From: Thuidium tamariscinum
Taxonomy: Eukaryota > Streptophyta > Bryopsida > Hypnales > Thuidiaceae
Reading direction: 5' to 3'
Assembly: GCA_947034885.2 (NCBI GenBank)
Contig: OX344750.2
Location: forward strand, 31,358,821 to 31,422,820
DNA: 64,000 bases
The notes under the pieces were generated by a model. It was not told where the DNA came from. It made no database searches and saw only the letters and a program-made list of their open reading frames with translations. Positions 1-15,599 of this stretch are shown piece by piece; positions within the stretch are counted from its first letter, which is position 1, and every line of letters begins with the position of its first letter. The position numbers and the translations under genes were made by a program.

Positions 1-251
1 CAAAATTGAGTATCTTTTATGTCGTTCTTGTGGTGAAGAGAATGCTTTGCAGGTGGTATAGATTGTGCAGCATATTCATTTGTTCTCTCCTACATGTTCT
101 GTTTCAGGGTAGAGACTCCTCCAAGTGTTATGTTGAAAAGATTAGGCAGTAGATTTAGAATATCCTGACAGGATTCGAAACATAGTTGTATACTCTTGTA
201 TGGAGCATTTTGTCGCTCATTTTGGCTAAGATTCTGTGGCTGTATGTGCAG
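1..251 (+). other. Intron and possible upstream exon end of the AAA ATPase gene
   Basis: The first recognised exon starts after the AG at 250-251 and needs one base from an upstream exon to complete its first codon. No stretch of 1-251 gave a phase-compatible, family-like exon, so this is called intron. A short open stretch at 2-52 ends at a possible donor, but its phase does not fit and it is not called. Confidence 0.55.
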
Positions 252-3923
<3,672 letters not shown>

Positions 3924-4792
3924 GGACTCAACTTTGATGTAGCAATCCAGCATGCAACTCCTTTTGAAGAGCTAATCCAACGTAGCTAACAATTTAAGCG
4001 AACTAGGAAAATTTAGTCCCAATGCTGAAATGGCACTTCAGCAAAATCACTACTGTAGGTTTTGCTGCCCAGCTAACTCTCGATGGGCAGTGACCAACAT
4101 AGTAAGGGCTTAAAAGTCTTGAAAAGCTTACAAGAAAACGAGTTCAACAAAACTTGGACCCCAGCTTTGTTAAAAGTCTGAGCTGGTCTCTTAGTGAACA
4201 GAGCTTTTAGAGATTCGTTGCAGCCTCTTTTAGCTTCACCCTCAAGGATTCCAGTGTAGTTGTTGGGGGTTGTGAGAGTAGTCAAACATTGACGAGTAGA
4301 AATGGCTTTTTTCTAGAGTTTAGCATCCTTAGCTCACTGCTAATTTCGCAGGTAACTTAGTTGTCTCTGGCCACCACGTTCATGTAAGCTGTGGTTCAAA
4401 TTGCTGGTGAAGTATCCGTAATGCATTGCTGTGATGGCAGCTAAATGAGCATCCGTTCAGTTTTGCATTTGTCTTGGGATAGAATGTTAGATCTCAATGA
4501 ACGTGCATGGCCGTGCAGATTGCAGACTGGTTTGTTGTGGGTCTGTTGCACACGTGAATTCAATCTTTATTGCAGGCAAGTCAAGTACTAGTCCTTGCCT
4601 CCTTGGTCTCCGTTCGCTGTAAACCTTGATTGTGCCTATGTTTAATAGTGTACTTGAAAATCTGGCATATAAATATTTTCTGCCACCCACCACGGCACCC
4701 CACCACCACCGAGTTGACGTCCGTCTGAGGCTGTTGAACTCTGCACAAATTGTGGCTCTCGTAATGCCAAATCCAATTTTCAAGGCAGATTT
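3924..4792. other. 3' UTR and downstream flank of the AAA ATPase gene
   Basis: No coding potential beyond spurious short ORFs. Base composition is still gene-like, so the first several hundred bases are probably 3' untranslated sequence. No clear terminator or second gene is seen. Confidence 0.5.
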
Positions 4793-4907
4793 GTCACCAT
4801 TCCATTTTTATTTTTTTGAAACAAATGAAGCGAGATTTCATTAGAGGTAAAATACAAGGCCACCAGCCACAAGAGGCCTGGCGAGACAGACAGTCACCAT
4901 TCCATTT
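4793..4907 (-). mobile_element. 5'-truncated LINE or SINE tail with 15-bp target-site duplication
   Basis: The insert 4808-4892 is flanked by identical 15-bp copies of GTCACCATTCCATTT at 4793-4807 and 4893-4907. Read on the minus strand it contains GGCCTCTTGTGGCTGGTGG, then AATGAAATCTCGCTTCATTTG, then an A-rich tail. A second copy with the same 3' end lies at 23270-23357, also on the minus strand. Variable-length duplications, an A-rich 3' end and severe 5' truncation are hallmarks of LINE-type retroposition. The parent family cannot be named from 85 bases. Confidence 0.75.
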
Positions 4908-4963
4908 GATAGTCAAGAAAGCATCGTGACTCGTAATAAGGTACAGCCCCACTTTCTACACCC

Positions 4964-5079
4964 TTAGAGCATCTCCACAGCAGCTTTGTGAGTGGTGCAA
5001 CCTCAGGGAATGGCTGGTCGCCGGGCCCAGTCAAATACTCAATTTGCACCTTTGGCCAACAACTGTGGAGATGCTCTAA
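4964..5079. mobile_element. PIF/Harbinger-type MITE, about 110 bp
   Basis: Terminal inverted repeats GAGCATCTCCACAG and CTGTGGAGATGCTC bound 4967-5076. The flanks are TTA on the left and TAA on the right, the trinucleotide class used by PIF/Harbinger elements, though not a perfect direct duplication. A better-preserved relative lies at 41672-42067. A second end-like sequence (GAGCATACC) starts right after at 5080, and an outward end GGGATGCTC followed by TTA occurs at 7726-7737, so this may be part of a larger composite element. Confidence 0.55.
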
Positions 5080-6306
5080 GAGCATACCTACTATTGGTGC
5101 ATTTTTGAGGTGTAGTGATTGGTTGCTTGGTGTACTATTCTAATGTAGCCAACTAGTGGGGTGCTTGTGTGACCCATAGCTAACTTATATGCTTAAGATT
5201 ACTCAACAAGAGAGTTTTGCACGTTTGAGTGTGAGATGCTCATGTGATTGCTAGCAATGCAACCAATGAATGATCACATAGTCTAGGTGATACCTGAAAA
5301 ACAACCTCTAACTTCAAGCTCCGTACCTCAAAGACTATGTCATTTGACGTAATGTACAATGTGACAGCTAAGCTCCACCATTTGGCCATTTGCTCACCAT
5401 TTTTGGCCATGCCCTACCACAACCACTTTCTTGGCCTTGGCATGCCTACTGTGGGGCACACATGGTCACTCCCCCACAACATGCAAGACAAGGCTTAAGA
5501 AATGCCTGACCTCAGCCAAATTTCTTGAAGAGATGGGGAAATGCTAAGCCTTGGCTATAGTCCAACAAGGGGTTTGATTGTACTTTGAACCCCAATATTG
5601 AGGTACAAACCCCTAGTTGACCATCCAATTTCACTTCTTTTTTTCCAAAATGAAATGCTTACAAGCATTTATCTACACAAAATGAGACTTTTCTTGTCCC
5701 CCAAAGATGAAAAATTAAGTTCATCTTGGTTTGAATTTTCATGTGTGAAGTAGAACTTCCTACATCCTCTTGGGATGGAGGGAGGTGTCCCACATGGATT
5801 GAGACACCTCCCTCCATTCCAAGAGGATGTAAGGATCTCTACTTCACACATAGAAATTCATGTTTTATTACATTTACATAGAGTGGATGGAGGACACTCA
5901 TCCTATATTGGTTATTTAAATTAAAACTAGATATATATCTAGTTCTTATTTACAGAACCCACATGATATGAGTTTCTTCCATCCACTCCATGTAAATGTA
6001 GCAAGATGGCAATTTGCAATGAAGCAAGCTCCTTACATCCACATGGATTGAGGCACCTCCCTCCACCTCATGTGGATATAGAAAGCCTTGCCCCATTATA
6101 AACTCAAAAAAAATTGAGAATTCCTCAAGTAGAAAACTGAGACTTCAAAGAATAGAAAACCAAATTTCAGAGGGTTCAAATTTAAGGCAAAATAAATTGG
6201 AATCCTTGGTAATAGTATTTGTCCTTTTTAGAAGGCTATCTCGATTGTTCTATAGTAGAACAAATCACTATCACACAGCTCGGCCATAGTTAGAGAGCCC
6301 TCCAAA
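5080..6306. repeat. AT-rich stretch with two long hairpins
   Basis: No gene is seen. The stretch 5360-5480 resembles the interior of the PIF-like element at 41672-42067 (shared CTGTGGGGCA context). Two near-perfect inverted repeats occupy 5731-5860 (arms about 57 bases, short loop) and 5869-6000 (arms about 38 bases). A third mini-hairpin at 6034-6078 repeats the CACCTCCCTCCA core of the first. These are foldback structures, either MITE-derived or small-RNA precursors. Confidence 0.55.
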
Positions 6307-7686
6307 CAGAGTTGCTATTATGTGAGCTTATAAGCATGAGCTTATGAACATGTGAGCCTAAGACCTTATCCAATTTTTTTAAAGATTTCATCTAAAATTT
6401 TTGGCCAAATTTTTTAACTTTAGTAAATTTTGGGGCCTATTATCATGGACCTATCACCGTGGTTCATTAAACAACCTTGTTGTACCATTTATTATATTTT
6501 TCTAGATTTTAAGAAGAAAAAAATTGGTGACTAATTAGAATTTTTTTGAAATCAAATGAAGTTACTCTATTCAAATTTAGATTTTTATGATCACTCTCCT
6601 CCAACTTGCTTTTAAGTACTTCTCAATGCCGACGGGAGTCCCACGGCTCCGACCAAAAAAAAAAGTTTTTTTGTTTGTTTTTTTGGATTGGAGCCATGGG
6701 ACTTCCCTTGGCACTAAGGGGTACTAAGAGACAAAAAAGATAAATGCTCAATATTCTTCTCGACATCAGAAGGTACTAAGAAACAAGAAAGAAGTAATCA
6801 ATTAAACAACCATTAGATCAAAAAAAAAGTGGATCCCCTCATTGGATGCACAAGAGGGCAATAATCAACTAATCAATAATCTTGTGTAACGAAGTTCATT
6901 ATTTACAAAATTGATCCCTATCAACCAAATTTTTTTTTTAAATCTTGGTAAGTTCTATTATTGATACATTAAGACAAAAGTGTAGGTGCCTACATTGGCC
7001 TCTAAGAAGACCTATACTTCTACAAGATAGTCATGAACAAAATGAAATTTGGTGCAACTAAGTTTTTTTCACATATAATGAAATCCTATGAACAATTTTT
7101 TTTCCAAAATTTAAGCAAATCCATCAACCTACAAATGAAGAGAAAATAATTGATACCCTCCTATTGGCCTTGAGAGAACTTTTAATGCTACAAAACATGA
7201 TCAACTAAAATAAAATTTAGTGTAGCAAAGATCTTTATCAACAATTTTTTTCCCTAAAATCTAAACAACTCCAATAATAATACATCAATAGAAAATTATT
7301 GGTACCTTTCCCTAGGCCTCAAGAGAATCTACATTATTATAGGATAATGAGACACCAATATTCTATACAAACTTAATTCTATCTTCATTCATTTTTCATA
7401 TCAATTGAGTTCTTCATCTTTGTAACATATACTTCTAAGTAAGATTGAAAATTAGAATATTCATCTGAATTCAACATAACCACGCTAATAGATTCACGGT
7501 AATAGGTCCACAAAAATAAGTACTAAAATTTATAAAAATAAAAAATTTTGATTCAAATTTTAAAATGGAATTTATTTTAATGAATAGAATTATGTTTTTT
7601 AATGCTTCTTCAAATTTATGAGTTCTACACTCACAAAATCCCTATTCTACACTCACAAGTTCACAGAATAGCACCGCTACCCTCTA
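6307..7686. mobile_element. Foldback-like DNA element, about 1.4 kb, with long degenerate inverted ends
   Basis: The left end carries GTTGCTATTATGTGAGC and later CCTATCACCGTGG; the right end read inverted carries GGTGCTATTCTGTGAAC and CCTATTACCGTGAA in the same order. Ends of roughly 150-200 bases are therefore inverted copies. The TGCTATTATGTGAG end is shared with the 250-bp MITE family at 9506, 44670 and 63371, suggesting one superfamily. The interior has no recognisable transposase. Exact boundaries and target duplication were not resolved. Confidence 0.45.
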
Positions 7687-7737
7687 GATGATGTGATCCT
7701 TAGTTCAATTCTAAATCATGCTATAGGGATGCTCTTA

Positions 7738-9505
7738 GATTTACAAAAGTACATATATCAACATTTGTGATGAACTATTAGATTTGGCAATATTGGCATT
7801 ATGTTTCATTGTGCCCTTGAGCCTCTTGATTTTGAAGCATTAATATAGTTTGCTCTAAAAGCAACCATTTAATGGTTGGTCCACCATTTCCATGGGATTT
7901 TGTGAATAGGAAGATATTTAGCTTATTTTCAAAGCAAACATGGCATGTACACAAGTCGTTTCATATTTTTTGAAGAATTATTGGATTATTTATGAATTTT
8001 CAAATATTTCTATCACATACACCTATTTGAAAATGTAGGTTGTTCCAAATTGGGTCCCTTGAAATTTGTAAAAGAGTTAGGGAAAAATCCAAGGAGAATG
8101 ATTGGTTCTTGCTAAAAATAACACTTTATCTTCAATTCACTTAGTGGCTAAAGAGGATTTTAGAGAGGTCTACCTTATCTACTCCATTTTATTGACTAAA
8201 CACACCCTCAATTCCTAAATGCAATGCCCAATGTACCATATTTGGGTGTAAATTAATCTTTGAAGTTTAACAAAATTTTACCAAAATACCATTTTGAGTA
8301 CCTATCTTTTTGTTAAATACCCTTTATTGTTTGTTTTAAGCATCAAAATCTAATTTTGAGAATAATTGTTTATGATGCTTCTGTTGAAGATTTTGTACAA
8401 GTGTGTCCATTCCAAATATTGATTTTTTAGTGATAGAGGTTCTTTGAAATGAGTCTCAAATACACTTGATTTTGAGGGAATTATCTTATTCGAAATATAA
8501 TTGTAAAAGTTGCATAATAGATTTTGAAAAGTTATAAATCAATTATAGTTATGCATGCTATGTCTGTAAAACTTCATATTTTCTTATGACTCCAATTCTA
8601 GATTTGGTGGATAAATAAAGGACAAATTATTTCAATCACTAAGACCTTGTTGATCAAAAATTATAACCCTTCAATACATAAGTGCTATTGTTGTGTTTTC
8701 TTTTCTAAATTATGTGAACCACAACAAGTCTATTTTAAATTCATACAACTATAATTTTCTTAAATTGATTAAACTTATTAAATTTTGGTGATTTTTATTT
8801 CAGTTTTGAACAATTTCCAAGAAGCTCAAAAAAGGCCTTGGACATTTAAAATATAAGGATACATTCACACCAAGAAAGATACTTTATTCTACTTCCCTCT
8901 AATTTCAATCCTCTATTGTGGTAGCCCTAGTTTTATACCTTTCAAGATTGACTTTTAACTTCAAAGGACCAAGTGTTCAAATTTTGAACAATAGAAGAAT
9001 ACCCAAAAGTCCCAAGTACATCAAAAATTGTTTTTTTTATCATATATCTAATTGTTTGTATATTCTTGATTTGATTCTTCTATATTTCTATAAATTTTAT
9101 ATTTTTTTTGTTAATATAGTTCAAAGGGTACAAGTTTATTTGACATCAAAGATTAGTTTTTTAATTCAAGAATGGTACTTCAAAAATAACTTAAATAATC
9201 AATAAACTAAAAATTTCAAAGCATTACTATAATTAGAAGTTTATATTTTCAAATTAATGGAAAAAAATCTTATCAAAATTACAAACACGAAATCTATAAT
9301 CAATTTTTTTTTCATTTTCATTTTTTTTCAAATCTCTTAAGAAAAAAATATTGATTAGTATAAGATGATCTAACTATATGATTTATGGATTACATTTTAT
9401 AAATTTTGTTTGAAATTAATCATTAAATTAATATTCTAAGCTTCATTTTATAATAAACATTTATAATTTTAAGAATTTAGGAATTTGGACTTTGTTCCTT
9501 AGGAG
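7738..9505. other. AT-rich intergenic DNA, nothing recognised
   Basis: Very AT-rich with few CpG dinucleotides. Short ORFs here are what chance would give in such composition, and none resembles a known protein. Confidence 0.5.
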
Positions 9506-9715
9506 AACAATGATGCTAGTATGTGAGTATAAAGATGCAAGTATGTAAGTCGTAAGTAGATATATAAGTAGATATACAACAACCATTGATGGTAATTATC
9601 ACATAAATACATATAATATAGGTATCTATAGCATAATTGTCCTATAATTATAGAAAATTTCTATAGTATAGACATCTATACCATAGGTATATAGTCTTTT
9701 AGGCCCATGGGCCCA
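9506..9715 (+). mobile_element. MITE, 250-bp CTATAG family, copy 1
   Basis: Begins AACAATGATGCTAGTATGTG and contains the family's palindromic core of CTATAG/TATAATTATAG blocks, ending near CTTTTAGGCCCATGGG. The same order of motifs appears in copy 3 (63371-63623) and, inverted, in copy 2 (44670-44901). No coding capacity. Its right end looks worn, and I could not define a target duplication here. Confidence 0.6.
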
Positions 9716-10037
9716 AATTCTTTAGTTCACATAGTAGCAACCCTCTTTTGGAGAATAAAGGTCTTGAGAGATTCTTGGAATATATATATGGTACTATATT
9801 TGATTCCAAAATACTTTTTAAATTATGTGCTAAATTATGGCAAGGCATACAACATTGGATTGATGACTCAACAATTATCATTTTCTACTTGGATGATTTT
9901 TTACATCAAAACCATTTTCACACTCGAATATGGCCTCATATATATAGAATATGTGACTATTTTCTAGCTTCTCAAATGTGTAGGAGGTGCATTAATGATT
10001 CAAATTAGGAGTGCGATGTGCAATTAGATTAGGTTCA

Positions 10038-11650
10038 ATATAAATCCCGGGGAGGACACTTCCCGTTTTTTAATAACCTACATGCGGCGGAATACAAGGT
10101 ACATTTAAATAATCTTAGGTAAAATTTATAAGAAATTTACATATAAATTAGGGGACATTAAAAGTGGCATGTCTTTTATAAGTAATATAGGGAACCGAAA
10201 AATATGGTCCATTAGAATTTAGGTAGATATAAATTAGGGGCAAAAGAATGGAATCCTATGAAAAAAATTCAATAGGTTCAATTAATATTTATAGTACTAG
10301 TCAGATACAGTTTAAGATATAGGTACTATAGTGTATCTACAGCTCATCAAGTACTGTGGTATATCTACGGCATATCTTTAAGTCATATCTAACTCCATTG
10401 ATGTTTGCAATCTGGTTGGGGGTGATTGCAAGAATGACTTGTCCTATTTCTTGTCCCCTAGGCTTTGGACAGGTGGTTTCTTGCTCATAACTTTTGCATT
10501 GTGTCTTTATTTGCCGTGAAATTTAGAATAAATGTACAATCTAAAGTTCTTGACATTTGGTAATTTTTTGAAATTTTTAAAAATTAGTTTACTATTATTA
10601 AACTAACCCCAATTGGATGACTACCTTGGCCATTTTGAGGATTTTTGGTACTATTTCCAACACTAAATTTCAAATTTGAAGGTGAAAATTGGGATACAAA
10701 TGTGCTCAAAGTGCACTACAAAGGTACACTTGTAGAGAACACAAAATAATTTTCTTGATGATGGAAATTGTCAAGAAGAAGAAACTTTAAGTTAGAAAAA
10801 TGAATTCTTTTTGTTTATTTTTTTGAATTTTTTTACTATTTAAAAAAAATAAAATTCCAAAATACCTATTTTCTTGTATTTTTCATCACTCTTTGAGAGA
10901 GCATAACTTTTAGAGATAAATTTTTCTAAGTTAGAACTTTCATTCACATATTATTTAGAGTGTTCTTAAGAGTACCCATATTTTATTTCATTAAGAAAAA
11001 ATTTATTCCAAAAGTTACAGTACTACAGTATTTATGCCATTTTGAGACAAAACCATGAAGTCATTCTTGCAATCACCCTTGGGTGTAGGAGTTCGTGCTA
11101 TGAATGACCTCTTTGAAGTTTGGGTAGCACCATGTCATAGAGCTTGATTTTGTTTTTTCACATGTGATGGAGGGCAATAGAACAGCATATTTCTGATGCA
11201 ATTTTTTTATATGAGGCATATATTTGTGGTCATAGTTCACAGATGAACTTCATGTCTGTGTTTTTAAATACAGTTTTGTCCCTAAAATCTCTTCAATACT
11301 TTTTCAACCCTAATGTTTTGCTTTTCATGCATGTATTTGTGTTGTATTTGTATTCATGCATTGTTATAACTTGAATATTTTTTTCTATAAGGTATTTGTT
11401 AGTCACTTGTATTCTCATTATTTTTTTTGTTAGTTTTTTTCCTTACAAAGAAAATAGCCTCTAATATATTCCTTTGGCCTACATATTATAAGTAATGATA
11501 GATATGATAATATGGGTAATTTTTTTGCTTTATGTAATAATAGGGGTCCTTTAAATACTTTCTAGGATGTAAATAGCCCCCCAAAAAATACCACACCGCT
11601 GCACGTGGGTCCCCCAAATACACAAGAAGTGTCTCCCCCGAGATATAAAT
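10038..11650. mobile_element. Nonautonomous DNA transposon, about 1.6 kb, 8-bp target duplication, with a nested MITE
   Basis: The direct repeat ATATAAAT occurs at 10038-10045 and 11643-11650. Between them, the ends CCCGGGGAGGACACTT and (inverted) CTCGGGGGAGACACTT match, followed in both arms by related sequence reading CATGCGGCGG and CGTGCAGCGG. An 8-bp duplication fits hAT-like elements, but the superfamily is not certain. A second element with its own inverted ends (10422-11076) sits inside, so this one is the older. No transposase ORF is present. Confidence 0.65.
10422..11076. mobile_element. TGCAAGAA-family MITE nested in the 1.6-kb element
   Basis: The ends GTGATTGCAAGAATGACTT and (inverted) GTGATTGCAAGAATGACTTC match almost perfectly. 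Read on the minus strand, the left half is similar to 47990-48215, 49950-50183 and 57236-57490, sharing CATCCAATTGGGG, GCAAAAGTTATG and GACAAGTGTTTCTTGCA-like blocks. It is a dispersed nonautonomous family with no coding content. Confidence 0.6.
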
Positions 11651-12875
11651 TCAAACTCTATAACAACATTATCCTTTAATTCATGTACATTCTAAGTCAA
11701 ATATATAACAAAATGTTCCTTCAAACTACCAGTTTGAATTTTGTCCATAACTTTTTCTTAAGATTTGAAATATCAAACGGATTTTTGGGTTGAAAACTTT
11801 GCTTCATTCCTTGACTTTTCTAAGTTGGAAGTTTTTCCAAAAAAATTAAGATACTATGTCTAAATGAGGCACAAAATTTGGATTTTAATACTATATTTAG
11901 TCTCTCTTCATTAAGAATGGTGGAGCTCCATCTCCTTCCAATTCACATATTCCACATGCATTGTAAATCCTACCACTATCCTATTTGAATAAAGAGCTTC
12001 TCATCACATCTCTACAAGACTACAACCACCAAATTAAGTGACTTTTAAAATTGAAGTTGGTAACCTTCAATCATAAGAGTTTCCTTTATTTTTTGTGAAT
12101 AAATTAGAAACAAACAAAACTCTAATGATTCAACTAGCTTCAAATCAAGAGACATTATTAAACACCATAGATTCTAAGTTGATTAACCAATTTAATCTAC
12201 TAAGAGTCCAAGGTGTTTAATGGATTGTTTGGTGATTATTAATAATTATCTTCATTGTATCCCTTTGGCAATGTCCTACCAATTTTGGTGAGTAGTTAGA
12301 TCATTTGGCACCTGACTTCAAATGATCCTATAGGGTTAGTGATGACATGGACAATCCTAACAATGTAACCTTAATGCAACCCTCTAAAGGACCCATATTT
12401 TTTCTAATGGTCAAATATAGGATGACCTATATGACTAGTATAAGACAAATCAAATCTTCACCTCAAAAATTAATGATAATTTTGTTTTGTAAAATTATAG
12501 GATCCTTTTGAAACTATTGTTGTATATAGAGAAATTTTTCAACTCAAAATACTTGCATTCTACATATGCTCAATTGCTAAAGTAGTTGGAAATAAGTTGA
12601 CTCCTTTAATTCCTTTAGAAAGGGCTCCAATGTCTAATTTTTGATTGATACAAAGGTTTCAAGGGCTTTTGAACTACAAAACTGCTCCTTCAACCAAACC
12701 AAATGAATACTTGATTTTTTAAATACCACACTTTTGTGTGATGAATTTGATGAAATTGAGGTAAGTAATATATATTTAAGAACTTTTAAGCAAAAGTATG
12801 AAATTTTTAAAAAAAGGATTAAATTGCTATGGGGCAAATGCATTTCATTCTTGTGAAGTACATACTTGAGTAGAA
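11651..12875. other. AT-rich intergenic DNA, nothing recognised
   Basis: Low-complexity AT-rich sequence with scattered homopolymers. No gene-like ORF, RNA gene or clear repeat boundary was seen. Confidence 0.45.
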
Positions 12876-13062
12876 TGAAGGTCTTCTTAGAATCCTAGAG
12901 TGGTGCTCTAAATGGAATTATTTCCTCTACATTGCGGTTAGATGTATGGGAGGCTTTCAATTCAATTGAGGTCTTCGATGCAAGAGATGAGTTGGTACTA
13001 GATGTGTTGGAAAGATTGTTGGAGCAAAGGAATTTGGTTAACAATACTAATTCAAGAATGGT
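12876..13062 (+). pseudogene. Decayed coding fragment, about 60 residues, not recognised
   Basis: One frame reads MKVFLES, a stop, then SGALNGIISSTLRLDVWEAF and on through FDARDELVLDVLERLLEQRN. The amino-acid composition (acidic and Leu-rich with mixed charged residues) is unlike translations of the surrounding AT-rich DNA. This suggests a captured or relict exon of a host gene broken by at least one stop. I do not recognise the parent protein, and the call rests only on coding-like character. Confidence 0.3.
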
Positions 13063-14351
13063 ATGTCCAAATTATAACATTTGACAATTAATATCTCTCA
13101 ATTGCAAGTGTCCAATGGTATTATACTTCCAAATTTTGATATGGTTTTTTTGGGCGCTTTGAAAGTTTTGTAGTACTATCAAGAGCACTATTTTTAAAGT
13201 CTAAATAAATTTAGGTGTCAATGCTCTATATTTGAATTGAAACTATTGTTTGAAGATTCTTGTCAAGAACTCTTGGAACTAATTACTAAGGCTTGACATT
13301 CTAAATTTTCCCATAGGGATACATTATCAAAGTCCACATATGACTAATCAACCAAAGCTTTAAATAGATGAAAAAGTGACATACAATGTTTTTAAAACAA
13401 ACATCTAATGATTTGTTTTTCTTGATTTTAAAACAAACCATTACATACAAACTTCTTGAAGTGGCTTTCTTTCAACATAATAGTGACTATATAATTAAGT
13501 TCAAATAGCTTGTTACTCCAAGTAGCATTGACTTTTCCATTATTTGCAATCAAAAATGTTGTATAAATGTTAAAATACAATCTTATAATGATAACTTCTC
13601 TCAATTGTAATCACCAAGATGTTTTGCTACAAAAATAAATTTATCATAGATTTTGATGTTTTACTCTAATAAATAATTTTCTCAAAAGATTTTACTATTT
13701 GATGATTCTTTGAATCATTGATTGCATTGTAAAAAATGCAACAAAGCATATAATAGTCATATATATGTGGTCTTTTTTTCATTCACATTACTAGAAGTGA
13801 CCAAATCTCTCCAAAAAAATGATTTTAGATTTTTTTTGGTCATTGTTGTCAACAAAGAATAGTGACCAATTCAATCATCCATTGCAACTCTTGGTCACTT
13901 CTATGAATGCATAAAGATGCTTGCTTAAAAACTCCTCCTATATCAAAGGGAGATCAATCTACACATCTAACTTAGTAATGTATTTTGAGATCCTTACAAT
14001 GAGGTAAGCAAAACAATGGCCATGTTGGAGATCAACTGTTAATCCTAGATAGATGAAGTAGTTAGTGTGGAAATCAAACTTTTTGGTACTTTATTAACCA
14101 TTTGTTTAAAAAAACACCAAGAAGACTCATTGGAGGTCAAACTATTGTGCAAGACCTCTACTTTTTTCACAAAATTCTAAAGATGAACATCTACACTTCT
14201 ATCCTATGTAAAAGGATTCTCTGTCATCTGTTGAACACTTAGTATTTAAGTCACTTTTCTAGGGTTAATCTTGTAAGGGAAAGACCCATCAAGAAGGTGG
14301 TTACTTAGAGAATAATGATTCTATTGCTAGATTAATAGATTGCATTATGTC
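13063..14351. other. AT-rich intergenic DNA with one small hairpin element
   Basis: At 13791-13909 the inverted ends AGAAGTGACCAA and TTGGTCACTTCT bound about 118 bases and may be a short MITE. Otherwise nothing is recognised. Confidence 0.4.
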
Positions 14352-14571
14352 GTGAATTTCATTAAAATAGTGCCATTCTGCAACTTATTGTCGATGTCTT
14401 AAAGCTATACTTGTCCTGGATGGTTTAGACTACATTGGTCTAAAATCTATATTTGTCCTAGATTGCTAAAATCTATATCTATCCTAGATATTTGAGATGC
14501 CTTAGGTGGTTTAGACTATGCAATCTGAAAATGACATGTACATGTAATATTGCCATTTTAATGAAATTCGC
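14352..14571. mobile_element. MITE-like element, 220 bp
   Basis: The inverted ends GTGAATTTCATTAAAATAG and (inverted) GCGAATTTCATTAAAATGG are about 25 bases long. The interior has three short direct repeats of a CTATA-TTGTCCTAGAT motif. No coding capacity. The target duplication was not identified. Confidence 0.5.
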
Positions 14572-14679
14572 CAATTCTTCATTTCTACAAAGCATCTTGA
14601 AACTCATTCATCAAACACTTCTTGTCCTCACTTTTTGTCTTCCACCCAATCCATTGTTATCCCCTCAATCATTTCACAC

Positions 14680-14955
14680 AAGGTGGGTACACCCCAAAAC
14701 GCCACTTATTGGTAATGTGCCTAGTTACTCTTATAAAGTTGTTTAGATTTTCACATACTTTTGTTGGCAAGTTAAAGCACCTTTCAATGCACCAAAGAAC
14801 ACAACATTTGGATACAAGTATGAAAAAGTTATTAAGGGTCAAAGTCTATTTCTAAAAGCACCATCTACAACTTGCATACATATTGATTTTGGAAATGTAT
14901 ACCAAATGTAGATGGCACTTTAAGGTCAACTTTGCTTTTGGGGTGTACCCGCCTT
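14680..14955. mobile_element. AAGGTRGGTACACCC-family MITE, copy 1 (276 bp)
   Basis: Ends AAGGTGGGTACACCCC and its inverted partner bound the element. The interior matches copies at 41212-41485 and 46326-46602 over the full length (for example TGCACCAAAGAACA, AAAGTTATTAA, GCACCATCTACA). The family appears to insert at TA, as in Tc1/mariner/Stowaway elements. Confidence 0.75.
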
Positions 14956-15203
14956 AACCTTGTGAGGATGCCGTGGACCAGAATGGTCCGATGAATGACA
15001 AGGAATTCAGTCTCCCATGTAGGACACAAATACAATCATTCATCCTCAATTTTAGGAGTGGAAAGTGAAGATCTTCTACAGTTCTTTGGTTTCAAATGAG
15101 TTTTTTTGAATATTTTATTACCAATGATTCTCACAGTTTTAGAAATGATGAATTCCACAGGGACCGCATCCTTCCATCTAGCCTACACAGCATTACTTTG
15201 CAA

Positions 15204-15578
15204 CTAGCAAGAAGGAAGAGACTTGAAAAGACACATTCCACCAGTTGATCTCAAATTCTTCACATTCTCATGATCGAGCTTGTACAAAACTCTTTGCATG
15301 GAATCCTCCTGACTGTTCCAACAAACTGTGTACTTCCACCGAAGTACAAGAATCATGCCCTGAACAGCTCCCGTTCTCGGCAGAAATTCAAGCACCTCGA
15401 GTTCTCCTTCAATCTTGAGGGAGTTGGTGCTAAAAGTACTGATTGAAGTCATGCTCCATTCAATGCTGGCATCACGTGCATACGCCGGGAGCCACACCTT
15501 CAATAATTCCCGCTTTGAAATGTTCAAAATTGAACTAACTTCAGTTAGCAGAATATTGTTAGTCAATTTTTGGTTCAA
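15204..15578 (-). pseudogene. Orphan coding fragment, up to 124 codons, unidentified protein
   Basis: This open frame has gene-like codon use and GC content inside AT-rich repeats. The convincing part starts near KVWLPAYARDASIEW and runs through LEVLEFLPRTGAV, LVLRWKYTVCW and YKLDHENVKNL to a stop near 15204. Hydrophobic, aromatic and charged residues alternate as in a folded beta-rich domain. No intron partner was found on either side, so it is probably one exon left from a duplicated or captured host gene; a live small gene is less likely. I do not recognise the family. Confidence 0.4.
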
Positions 15579-15599
15579 TTATTGTTCATTTTAACCATT

